From: Vandiemenella viatica | Lineage: Eukaryota; Arthropoda; Insecta; Orthoptera; Morabidae | DNA length: 64,000 nucleotides | Reading direction: 5' to 3' | NCBI GenBank assembly: GCA_031002005.1 | Contig: JARYHS010006964.1 | Span: 6,386,001-6,450,000 of the forward strand | Part shown: in pieces, positions 46,640 to 57,470 of the stretch | How the letters are laid out: the number at the start of each line of letters is the position of its first letter | How positions within the stretch are numbered: the stretch's first letter is position 1 | The notes under the pieces: model-generated | What the model was told of the DNA's origin: nothing | The model's input: only the letters and a program-made list of their open reading frames with translations | Database searches by the model: none | Translations under genes and position numbers: made by a program

Positions 46640-46678
46640 TGCTGTCCTGGATACAAAAAACACAGTGGCATCAACAGT

Positions 46679-46987
46679 TTAATTATGGCCCAAAATATTA
46701 ATAAATATAATTAATATAATATTAACACAAGCAATCATTTGTAAGCATATTATGCAAGATATATTTCTCGTAAAACCCACAATTTTTTCCAAACGATCCA
46801 GAAGTCTCAATTTAGCAACACCACAGCTAAAATTAAAAGCAGTCTTTTCCACTCGTCCATTCTCATGGAAAACCAGTGTCTTTATTACACACTCGTAGGA
46901 TGGTTCCTCCAGCCACAATCCAAAGCCATAGCTTTTTAGCAGCAAAGACTCATATTGATTTTCTAGGAGTGCATTAACATCCAACAT
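46679..46987 (-). CDS. Uncharacterised open frame upstream of ankyrin exon
   Basis: MLDVNALLENQYESLLLKSY begins a protein-like sequence of about 75 residues, ending near LLDRLEKIVGF before a hydrophobic tail. It could be an upstream exon of the ankyrin gene, but the only donor-like GT near the end of the good part gives a phase that does not match the ankyrin acceptor. No family was recognised. Confidence 0.25.
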   Translation of the reverse strand: MLDVNALLENQYESLLLKSYGFGLWLEEPSYECVIKTLVFHENGRVEKTAFNFSCGVAKLRLLDRLEKIVGFTRNISCIICLQMIACVNIILIIFINILGHN

Positions 46988-46989
46988 GT

Positions 46990-48470
46990 CCTACATGTAA
47001 TTCTGCAACCATTTCACCATTTCACAGCCCAACAAGAGTCCTTTAATGGAAAATCAGATCTTTGTAGGTATTACAAGTTGGTCTGAGAAATGGCCGCAAG
47101 AGCGCGGTTGAAAGATGGGTGGCAGGAATGGAGCCAGAAACTCCACAAATTTCATATGACAAAGATTGTTTTGTTGATATGAGTGTAGTTATGGAATAAC
47201 TTAATTCAATCGTGAAATCATTCCACATTTTTGTTGTTTAAAGATTACGCAATAAATAAAACAATTAGATAGAAATAGACGATACATTTGAAAAAATGTA
47301 GAATTTTGAATAAAAATATAATTGTTTTGATTAGAAGTTTATTTTTAATAAAATATTAAAATCTAAAAATTATGGATTAATTTTTCTAACTCTGTATCTG
47401 CTACCGCAAAACATCCGCGGATGTCAAACACTAAACATTGACACCTGCAAAGATGGCCTCCATTTTAATTGTATTCTCTTTGCCCTGCTTCTCATCTCGT
47501 GATCGCCTCTGCTGCCTACCCCTCTAAGTGTACCGCTGTGTCCAGGCCAGGAAGTGGCCAATTTGTCAGAGGGTCCTATTTCCTCTTTGCCATTAGGGGT
47601 ATGGGCAGCAGATTGGTGATGTAGTAGAGGGACATTGAGTCACGTCTATTTACTGGATATGCTATAGTAACTGTCTCTGTGTATGTACAGTACATTTTCT
47701 GCATTATTAGGACTGCACCAGTTACCTAAATTACAATACCACTGCCTTAACATTACTTGCTTTGAAAATATAATTCAGAAATAGTTGGTCAATAAATATT
47801 TCCTAGAAAATTATTAATTAAAATATACCAAGTAGAAGCAGCAATAGTTTGAGGTTGATATTCATTCTTCGCCTTATAAACTGATCCCTACATGAATAAT
47901 AACCACTAGTAGTGTAACTATTTCTTGTGAATGAGCATATCCCCCATTGACAGTTTCCATTCATAGGTACACTTCGAGAATCTTTCATTATATTTTTTTT
48001 TTTAAGTTTGAGGCCACTTGTCACTTCTGAGTTTATTACTTCAAAACATTACAAAGAAGCCTTCATGGGTGTTCTGCCAAACTGTATAAAAAGGTTCTGA
48101 CATCTAGTTCAATCTTGTTTACCTGAGGAAATGGAATTAGCGATTTAAATGTCATGTTTTTACAATACAATCCTATGTGACATCGGTGAAAACTTTATTG
48201 CAATCATATGCTAGGAAAGTCTCAATTTTTACAGAAGATTATGCTGTCGCTCCCTTATGCATTTAATCAAATGTTAGAGTCCATTATCGATGCTTTAACT
48301 GCACGAAGTTTACCCAGGTCACAATTTTTTGCTTCATAATTAGGAAAAGAAAGTGTCCGATTGGGCCCGTAAACGATGAAGCAGATATATGCCATTCCAC
48401 ACTGATTAGAGCAGGCTGCTCCCACTGGCCCATATAATTAACATGTTCTGTAATAAAGTAAGTAGTGACA
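46990..48470. other. Non-coding stretch
   Basis: AT-rich. Nothing supported. Open frames here lack motifs. Confidence 0.35.
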
Positions 48471-48479
48471 GCAGAACTT

Positions 48480-49440
48480 GCTATATAACGAATAGCAATA
48501 GCAGACATCAGTCACCGACAATACATAGCAGAGACGCTACGTGAACCACTGGCAAAACGTCACAACCAGCCACTTTCGGTGATGCTATAATATGTAGAGT
48601 AGTTTTTTCATTGAAGAGCACACATAACAAAATAACTGTTGCATAACTGATTCTTAAACTTTTTCTGGAATCAGTTCTGGCCATCTTGTATGTCTTGTAT
48701 TGACAGAAAACAGGTGCCTCGAAATGGTAAGCGAGTTTTGCAAAGAGAAACAAAAATCAGACGGACACATATCAGGGTAATATGATGATTGTTTGATGGT
48801 ATTTTTCGAGTTTTTGGCGAGAAATTCGTTCAAAATGTGAGATGTTATGTTATCTTGGTGTAAAATTCACGAGTTGTCTTTCCACAAAACTGAACTGTTT
48901 CGACAAATTTGCACTCTCAACTGACACATAACACCCAGATAATATTCTTTATTTACCGTCCGACCTTCTGGCAAGAATTAGGACATCGCAATAATCAATG
49001 ACTTTTGATCGACTTTGACGTTTTTCCAGTTTGAGTTCAGTTGGAAGACGCCATTCCGAAGCTTGACGACTGGTTTGCAAATCAAACACGTAAACAAATG
49101 TCTCATCATCAGCTACAATGCGTTTTATGATTGTGATCCGAATTGACTCAATCTAGAAGATCTTCAGCGACCATTATGGGATTGAGCTTTTGAAGCAAAT
49201 TCATGGCTTTCGGAACTAGCCAAGTAGCAACGCGTTTCATGCCCAAAAAATCATTTAAAATTGTATAAATTTATTCATGAAAGAGAGAAAGTGCAGCGGC
49301 TACCTCTCTCAAACCTAAATGACGATTTTCTGCCACAATTTTCTTCACTTCAGCGATGGCAATTTCAGTTGGAGACAAGAGTGAAGCAAATCTTCCATCA
49401 CATCTTGACCACTTTTGGATTCACTGGAAGACTCATATAC
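48480..49440 (-). pseudogene. mariner-like transposase, heavily decayed
   Basis: Minus-strand pieces in order: KIVAENRHLGLREVAAALSL (about 49360-49300, helix-turn-helix region), DFLGMKRVATWLVPK (about 49250), LLD.VNSD, FLAKNSKNTI and then YYPDMCPSDFCFSLQ (about 48790). The last is the third catalytic motif, normally YSPDLAP.DFFLFP. Stops and shifts break every segment. Terminal repeats were not located with confidence. Confidence 0.6.
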
Positions 49441-51469
49441 ACGACTTTAAAAATAAAAATAAAAAAAATACTATTGACTATAAGCCATCCGTAACATTTT
49501 CTGCGATTCCCATTTGCAATGCAAAATTTTAGACAAATATTTTGTTCAATATTCTTATTGATTGTAAAAACGCTATGAACACTTGCGATCACCTGACAAT
49601 GATGGACATAGCACTCAAACACAGCGTCAATAAAGAGAGCAGTTCAGCAATCTTTGCGAGTAAAATAATTGTGACAATCCATTTAAACCGGATTTTAAAA
49701 TTATCAATTCTCAGACTTTCTTCACAGAAAGTACATGCTGTTTTTCATGGAGCTGTATTAGAGAAGGTTCTAGTTAGGTTTAAATTCAATATGGACCAGA
49801 ATGACAACTAACACTGTATCGTTTATTATGGATTTTGAGGGAATAAAGATCGATCCACGATGATTACAACCATAATAAAGTCAGAGGCAGCTAAGTTACT
49901 AATACAAAGCCATGAAATGGTTCAGTTCAAATACAACCTAGACCTGAATGACTACTAATATTGCATGGAATATAGTGGATTCTGAATGAAGACGGAGGGG
50001 ACTACACCGATTAATACTGTAATGGAATCAGCTGAGGCACATGATGTTTGCTACAGCTAAGTCGTTATCGTCTGTAGTGGTGATGTGGGTAGGTACAACT
50101 GAGGCATGAACCTTTAGCAAAGCCGGTAGTATGGCAGAAATACAACCTCCACCAAAACGACTACTAATATTGTATGGCACGTAGTTGATTTTGAGGGAAC
50201 AAAGTTGCAAGCATGCAGAGGCGACTCGTCACATAAATTAACATCAAGTCAGTAATACAAAGCCATGATATTGTCAGGATCAAATACAACCTGAACCTGA
50301 GTGACTACTAATATTATAAGCAGTATAGTGGATTCTGAGTGAAAAAAGGTAGGTTTAGACTGATTATGACTGTAATGAAATCAGTTGAGGCTCGTGATGT
50401 CTATTAACGCTAAGTCTATGGCCATCATGATGGTAGGTTCAAATGAGACCTGAACCATTAGCGAAGCCGGTGGTCTGCTTGAAATAAAACCTCGATTTGA
50501 ACTACTAATCATATTGCGTGGGAAATAGTAAATTTTGAAGGAAGAAGGTCACGAGCACGCCGATTAGAACTATGAAGTCAGAGGTGGCTCGTGATATAAA
50601 TTAATGCTAAGTCAGTCACTTGAAGACATGATATGGTTAGGATCAAATAAAACCTTAACCTAAATGACTATTAATATGGCATGGAAGACAGTGGAATCTG
50701 AGTGAACAAGATACACCGATTATGACTGTAATGATGTCATTTGAGGCTCGTGATATCTATTAACGCTAAGTGGGTATCATCTGCAGCCATTACAAGGGTA
50801 GGTTCAAATGAGGCCTGCACCATTAGCAAAATCGGTGGTCTGGTTGGAATACAACCTCCAACAGGACAAATACTATTATTGTGTTGGACATTGTGGATAT
50901 TGAGGGAAGAAGGTTGCAAGTATGCTGATTAAATCTATCAAGTCAAAAGGCGACTCGTGATATAAATTAAAGTCAGTAATATGAAGCCAGGATATGGTTA
51001 GGATCAAATAAAACCTGGAGCTAAATGACTACTAATATTGCATGCAGTATAGTCCATTCTGAGAGAAGAATGTAGGTCTACACCGATTATTACTGTAATG
51101 AAATCAGTTGAGGTCTGTGACGTCTATTAACACTAAGTCGGTAACGTCTGTAGACGTGATGGGGATAGGTTCAAATAAGGTCTGCACCATTAGCGATGCC
51201 GGTGAGCTGGTTGAAATTAAAACCTCCAACAGAACAACTTCTATTTTTGCGTGGGACATAGAAGACTTTGAGGGAATACGGTGGCAAGCATGATGATTAA
51301 AACTATCAAATCAGAGGCGGCTCGTGACACAAATTAACGGGAAATCAGTAATATGAAGCCATGATATCGTAAGGATCAAATAAAAGCTGGACATAATGAT
51401 CACTAATATTGCACGCAGTACAGTGAATTCTGAGTGAGGACGGTAGGTTTACATCGATTATGACTGTAA

Positions 51470-52910
51470 AGGTCGGGCCACACTAGACCGCACCGCACCC
51501 GGCTCGCACCACACCGTCACATTTCATATTGTTGTGGCTCACTCGATTGAAGTGAGTTCAATACACGGCCGAGTGTCGGCCGTGTGTTGGCCCGGATAAA
51601 TTTGGTTTATATTTTGACTGTGCGGGCCGGTGTCGGTCTGCTGTCGGGCTGGTCGATATAGAACTATATAGAAAGGGTTCAGACATTTCCGGTCCTTTAC
51701 GACTAAATATTGTTTTAACGTTACTGATTGCTTTAGAAGTGTGTCTTTTTTTTTTTTCAGCCTCAATTCAGGTTCATCAGATATTCGTAAAATATAGGTA
51801 GAGCCCTTGCATGTTCGCATTAACAAATCAAATCTTTGACAGTGGTGAAAGTCGATTTTAAGGCCTGTAAAAATTGCATCCGAGATCCGGATCTTGAACC
51901 AGGGACCTTCCGTACCCAAATCACTCGCCGCAAGCATCTGAATCTAGAAGTACTGGAAAATATGTATTCAATCAAGTAAATGAACATTTGTGTTTTGGGA
52001 TAGTAAAATAAATTATATAGAATAAAAGTTTGTTTATTTTATTATATTTGAATAATAATTTTTGATTACATCCAGATTTGTCTTCTGACGTTACGGCGTA
52101 CGATTGGGAAACTGAAAGTCCCTGGTTCAAATCCCTGTCTCAGCTGTAATTTTTATGGGTCTTAAAACTGACCTCTGGCAAAGCTTTGATATGTTAATGC
52201 TAAGATGCTAGGACGCTCCGTTGTTCGAATTTCTCGTTAATCTGTAGGTCTCCTTTACAAATTATGTGAGAACAATAGAGGTGTACTCCACGGCCGGTAA
52301 GAAACTCTGTGACTTGAATTTTTAGATCACATGAAACTATTATTATTTTACAAAATTTTTGCATTATGTATTTAAATTAAAATGTATAATAATATTATTC
52401 TTTTTGTTAAAAAAATATTGAGTGAATTGAAAGTAGCCTCAGACAAAATAAAAATATTAAATGTGAAGTGAGAGACGCTTGACATTTCTTTGTGACTATG
52501 TAGAGAATCTTTCAATTCAGTACAGTGTGACGATCATTTTTTAAAACTGCGATGGGATAGTATTTTTGTGTATTTGATATCAAACTGTGAGGTTATAACG
52601 GGAGTAAGGCAAAAAAAAAAATTAACATACTTTATTACGTTCGTAGATTATTAAGTACAGTACTCTATAATAATGTACGGGTGGTAGCCGCAGCTACGAT
52701 ACCCAAATCACTCTTAAGGTAATTTTTTAAGATTAGTTTCGTGAAAAAACCAAGTTTATACGTTAAAGGAGACTGGAGGCCGCGAAGGAACCCGTCCGTC
52801 ACACGGCCGTGCTACGGACCAGTGTGGACGTGAGGGGGGCGAGCCAACACACGGCCGAGTGTTGGCTCGGACGCGGTGCGCTGTCGGTGCGGTCTAGTGT
52901 GGCCCGACCT
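51470..52910. mobile_element. PIF/Harbinger-like element, copy 1 (1.44 kb)
   Basis: The terminal inverted repeats are perfect over 26 bp and begin AGGTCGGGCCACACTAG. The flanks are TAA (51467-51469) and TAC (52911-52913). Since the uninterrupted satellite reads ctgTAAtgaaatcag, the target duplication was TAA. No transposase is encoded. The two halves carry related tRNA-like segments in opposite orientation (B-box GGTTCAAGATCC on minus at 51900-51889; GGTTCAAATCC on plus at 52124-52134), so the element is partly palindromic. A second, inverted copy lies at 53939-56748. Confidence 0.75.
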
Positions 52911-53357
52911 TACTGAAGTCAGTTGAGGCCCGTGATATATATTAACGCTAAGTTGTTATCGTCCATAGCCGTGATGAGGGTAGGTTCAAATGAGGCATCG
53001 ACTAGGGTTGTTGCGGATGTCATCTTTGCGGATGCGGATGTGTGAGAATAAATTTATTTTTATTTAGATTTTAATATTTTATCAAAAATAAATTTTAAAT
53101 CAATCTTTTTTTTCATAAGTAAATTCTATTACCATATAATACTGCCATATTGAATTATTTTTGCCTCACCTTTGAACAACAAAAAATGTGCGATGATTTC
53201 ACAAGTGAATTTAATTATTTACATAACTACATACGCGTCTAAAAACCAGTCTTAGTCATATGAACTTTGCAGTGTTGGTGGCTTGACTAATTCAAGCGTC
53301 AAACACAACAAGGCCACACCACCACGATAGCTTCTATTTATTTGTCTTATAAATATA

Positions 53358-53572
53358 CACCTCGTCGACATCGAGGTCATTAGAGGCGTGAAAATATCAG
53401 GGCTAGGAACGCGAAGAATTTTGGCTTTGGTTTTCTAAAGGAAGCATTTGCCTGGAGTGATTTGAGGAAGCCATGGATAATCCAGATCTGGATTTCCGAA
53501 CGGGGATTCGAGCCAGCATCCTCCCGAATGCGATGCCAGGCCGTTACCGCCTACCCGCCATGCTCAGTTCCG
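53358..53572 (-). repeat. SINE copy, minus orientation
   Basis: Read on minus, an A-box-like 'ggcgggtaggcggtaacgg' precedes a B-box-like GGCTCGAATCCCCG and the family body ('ggattatccatggcttcc', 'ctctaatgacctcgatgtc'). Same family as 36805-37043. Confidence 0.7.
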
Positions 53573-54858
53573 TGCTCGCCACCCACCTTCCCACAACTCT
53601 AGTGGCACATTCACAGTACAACATGTAGGACCTACGAGATCCGATTTTCGACTAAACAACCCTTGATTGTCAGTGAAAGAGGTTACAGGAATACATGTAG
53701 GAGGTGTTGGAGATCCCAGGTAACCAAGAAGGGTCCTTGTTGTCGATCAAGCTACAGATATTGGAGGAAACATCCTATGATTATGTGATAAGGACACGTG
53801 ATGTGCCACGAGAAAGCATGAGTGGAATGGATTGCTTGGAACATCTAGAGTAGCGTGAATGGGTGAGCGGATCCTATGGTAGTTCTAAATGGATGTACTA
53901 TAAGTTGGACCCTGATTGGGCCGCTTTAAGTTCGGGCCACATTAGACCGCACCGACACTCAGACGAGTGACACGCCTCATCCCCCTCGCATCCAAACTAC
54001 ACACTGGATCTTAGCTCGTCTGTGTGACGGACGGGTTTCTTCTCTGTCTTCAGCCACCTTTAACATATACACTTCATTGTTTCATGGAATTAATGTAAAA
54101 ATATTACCTTAAAAATGATTTGGGGATAGCAGCTAGGGTTACTACCCATGCTTTATTTTGCGTAGGCGTACTTTACAATCTACGAAAATAATACGGTTCG
54201 TAAAAATACTTTTTTTGTCTCACTCCTGTTATCACCTCATTGTTTGATCTCTTATGCACGAAAATAGTATACCAACGCATTTTTGACAAATGATCATCAC
54301 TGTACTGGATTGAAAGATTCTTGTGTTTATCAACATAGTCACAGTGAAACGTCAAGCATCACTCGCTTCACATTTAACGTGTATGTTTTGGTTGAGGTTC
54401 CTTACGATTCACCTAATACTTTTCTAAACAAATAAATAATAAGATTATTATACATTTTAATTTAAATACGGACTGCAAACATTCTGTAAAATTCCAGTCA
54501 CAGAGTTTCTTATCATCCGCACAGTGCAACTCTATCGTTGTCACCTATTTTTAAAAGGATTCCTATAGATTAACATGAAATTCGAACCACGAAGCGTCCC
54601 AGCATCTTAGCATTTACAAATCAAAGCTTTGCCAGGGGTGACTGTCAATTTTAAGACCCATGAAAATTACAGCTGAGACAGGGATTTGAACAAGTGTTTT
54701 TCAGTACTCCAAACATACGCCGTATCCATATGAGTCAAGAGACAAATCTGAATGTAATGACAAAGAAATATTCAAATATACTAAAATAAACATACTTTTT
54801 TCTAGATAATTTATTTTTGCTAAGCCAAAACGCAAATGTATTTTAATATGAATAAATA

Positions 54859-56280
54859 CACTCCTGGAAATTGAAATAAGAACACCGTGAATTCATTGTC
54901 CCAGGAATGGGAAACTTTATATACACATTCCTGGGGTCAGATACAAAACATGATCACACAGACAGAACCATAGGCACATAGACACAGGCAATAGAGCATG
55001 CACAATGTCGGCACTAGTACCGTGTATATCCTCCTTTCGCAGCAATGCAGGCTGCAATTCTCCCATGGAGACGATCGTAGAGGTGCTGGATGTAGTCCTG
55101 TGGAACGGCATGCCAAGCCATTTCCACCTGGCGCCTCAGCTGGTCCAGCGTTCGTGCTGGACGTGCAGACCACGTGAGGCGACGTTTCATACAGTCCCAA
55201 ACATGCTCAATGGGGGACAGATCCGGAGATCTCGCTGGCCAGGGTAGTTGACTTACACCTTCTAGGGCATGTTGGGTGGCACGGGATACATGTGGACGTG
55301 CATTGTCCTGTTGGAACAGCATGTTCCCTTGCCGGTCTAGGAATGGTAGAACGATGAGTTCGATGACGGTTTGAATGTACCGTGCACTGTTCAGTGTCCC
55401 CTCGACGATCACCAGAGGTGTACGGCCAGTGTAAGAGATCGCTCCCCACACCATGATGCCGGGTGTTGGCCCTGTGTGCCTCGTTCGTATGCAGTCCTGA
55501 TTGTGGCGCTCACCTGCACGGCGCCAAACACGCATACGACCATCATTGGCACCAAGGCAGAAGCGACTCTCATCACTGAAGACGACACGTCTCCATTCGT
55601 CCCTCCATACACGCCTGTCGCGACACCACTGGAGGCGGGCTGCACGATGTTGGGTCGTGAGCGGAAGACGACCTAACGGTGCGCGGGACCGTAGCCCAGC
55701 TTCATGGAGACGGTTGCGAATGGTCCTCTCTGATACCCCAGGAGCAACAGTGTCCCTAATTTGCCGGGAAGTGGCGGTGCGGTCCCCTACGGCACTGCGT
55801 AGGATGCGACAGTCTTGGCGTGCGTCCGTGCGTCGCTGCTATCCGGACCCAGGTCGACGGGCACGTGCGCCTTCCGCCGACCACTGGCGACAACGTCGAT
55901 GTACTGTGGAGACCTCGCGCCCCACATGTTGAGCAATTCGGCGGTACGTCCACCCGGCCTCCCGCATGCCCACTATACGCCCTCGCTCAAAGTCCGTCAA
56001 CTGCACATACGGTTCACGTACACGCTGTCGCGGCATGCTACCAGTGTTAAATACTGAGATGGAGCTCCTTATGCCACGGCAAACTGGCTGACACTGACTG
56101 TGGCGGTGCCCAACCGCTGCGCAGCTAGCGCCCTTCGACGGCCAACACTGCTGTTCCTGGTGTGTCCGCTGTGCCGTGCGTTTAATCAATGCTTGTACAG
56201 CCCTCTCGTAGTGTCCGGAGCAAGTATGGCGGGTCTTACACACCGGCGTCAATGTGTTCTTATTTCAATTTCGAGGATTG
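54859..56280 (-). mobile_element. Tc1-like transposon, nearly intact
   Basis: The 1,422-bp element is flanked by TA (54857-54858 and 56281-56282). Its ends CACTCCTGGAAATTGAAATA and, from the right, CAATCCTCGAAATTGAAATA are inverted repeats. It is inserted in copy 2 of the PIF/Harbinger-like element: the unoccupied site can be seen in copy 1 near 51950. It encodes one long transposase with a single internal stop, so it is the youngest layer of the nest. Confidence 0.92.
55014..56036 (-). pseudogene. Tc1-like transposase with one in-frame stop
   Basis: From MPRQRVREPYVQLTDFERG (ATG 56036) a paired helix-turn-helix region (GWTYRRIAQHVGRE, STVHRRCRQW) is followed by a TAG at 55841-55839. The same frame then runs open to GGYTRY-stop at 55014. 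Catalytic residues: first Asp in FSDESRF, second in FQQDNARPH, and Glu in RSPDLSPIEHVWD. Only 32 residues lie between the second Asp and the Glu, fewer than the 34 of classic Tc1 (DD34E). The predicted full length is 340 residues, usual for Tc1. The stop makes this copy inactive on its own. Confidence 0.88.
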
Positions 56281-57470
56281 TACTTATTTTTTAGTACTTC
56301 TAAATTCAGATGCTTGCAGCCTGTGATTCGGTTACGGTAGGTCCCCGGTTCAAAATCCGGGTCTCGGATGCAATTTTTACAGGCCTTAAAATCGACCTTC
56401 ATGTCTGGCAAAGGTTTTATTTGTAAATACGACTACCTACATTTTACGAACATCTGATGAACCTAAAGTAAAGCTGAAAAAAAAAAATGAAACTTTTCTA
56501 AAGCAATCAGTAACGCTAAAACAACATTTAGCTGTAAATAACCAGAAATTTCTGAACTCTTTGTATAGGCTTCTCCATATCGGCCAAGCCGTCACCGGTC
56601 CGCACCGTCAAAAATTAAACCAAACTAATGAAGGCCGACATACAGTACGGTGTTGTTTGAACTCATGTCAATCGAGTGAGCGACAACAGTAAAAAAAGTG
56701 TTGGTCTGTGACAGAGCATGCATGGTGCGGTCTATTGTAGACCAACCTTGACTTTATAAGCAAGTTCAAACTTGTTAATTTGTCGCTTAGGTAATAACAC
56801 CATTTAGTTTATTGTTAGTTTTCTTGCAAGATCGTCAGAAAACAACCACTTGTTTTGTTAGCTAAGCAACGATGGGCAGTCTCGAATAAAGAGAAAAAAA
56901 AATATATTGCAATGTAAACAAAATATCTGCATTAAAAACTGATGATGCAGATGCGAAAGTGGATGTAGGATTTCAAGTTCCGCACTTGTGGATGCGGATA
57001 TCTGTTACACCCCTAGCTTGGACCATTAGTGATGCCGGTGGTCTGGTTGAAATACAACCTCAATCAGAAAAACTACTATTATTGTGTTGGATACTGAGGG
57101 AACAAGGTTGCAAGCATGCTGATTAAACCTTTGAAGACAGATGCGGCTAGCGACAAAAATTGACGGAAGTCAGTAATATGAAGCCGTGATATGGTTAAGA
57201 TCTAATAACAGCTGAACCTAAATGACTACTAATATTGCATGCAGTATAGTGGGTTCTGAGTGAAGAAGGTAGGTCTACACTGGTTATGACTGTAATGAAA
57301 TCAGTTGAGTCTCGTTATGAACGCTAAGTCAGTATCGTCCGTAGCCGTGACGAGGGTAGATTCAAATGAGGCCTGGATCATTAGCGATGCCTGTGTTCTG
57401 TTTAAAATTCACAGTATTTAGAAAGAGAATTCACTTGGCTCTTGTCCTAGTCACTATTAAGTATGTAAAC

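Larger units (their letters stand above)
53939..56748. mobile_element. PIF/Harbinger-like element, copy 2, split by Tc1-like element
   Basis: The left end is AGTTCGGGCCACATTAGACC; the right end read inwards is AGGTTGGTCTACAATAGACC. The flanks TTA and TGA fit a decayed 3-bp TWA duplication. Its sequence is that of 51470-52910 in reverse orientation, and removing the Tc1-like insertion leaves 1.39 kb, close to copy 1 (1.44 kb). B-box-like motifs sit at 54691-54682 (minus) and 56347-56358 (plus). It is more diverged than copy 1. Confidence 0.75.
53003..57015. mobile_element. hAT-like element holding further insertions
   Basis: The left end is TAGGGTTGTTGCGGATG; the right end read inwards is TAGGGGTGTAACAGATATCC. 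The flanks GCATCGAC (52995-53002) and GCTTGGAC (57016-57023) agree at 6 of 8 bases, and other satellite units read gcctgga(c) at the same site, so this is a mutated 8-bp duplication. The element contains a SINE (53358-53572) and a PIF/Harbinger-like element with a nested Tc1-like element. Without these it is about 1.2 kb and codes for no transposase. Confidence 0.65.
49760..57405. repeat. Dimeric satellite array, about 360-bp unit, interrupted
   Basis: The marker 'tgactgtaatgaaatcagtt' and variants recurs at about 50015, 50367, 50723, 51090, 51461 and, after insertions, near 57290. This gives a period of roughly 350-370 bp. Each unit has two related halves: one with 'gtaatgaaatcagttgagg' and 'gtaggttcaaatgaggcctg', the other with 'tatgaagtcagaggcggctc' and 'ggatcaaataaaacctg'. 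Both halves contain 'actactaatattg'. Net satellite is about 2.2 kb; the rest is the inserted elements at 51470-52910 and 53003-57015. Copies are moderately diverged. Confidence 0.85.

Noticed and set aside
44003..46682. Many plus-strand open frames opposite the ankyrin exon, up to 201 aa
   Set aside because: They are antisense shadows of the GC-rich, repetitive ankyrin coding sequence; their Ser/Ala/Cys-rich translations repeat with the same 195-bp period.
46679..46987. Upstream coding exon joined to the ankyrin gene
   Set aside because: The donor-like site at the end of the good part gives a phase that does not match the ankyrin acceptor; kept only as a low-confidence open frame.
55371..56294. 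Plus-strand open frames up to 143 aa across the Tc1-like element
   Set aside because: They are antisense to the recognised transposase.
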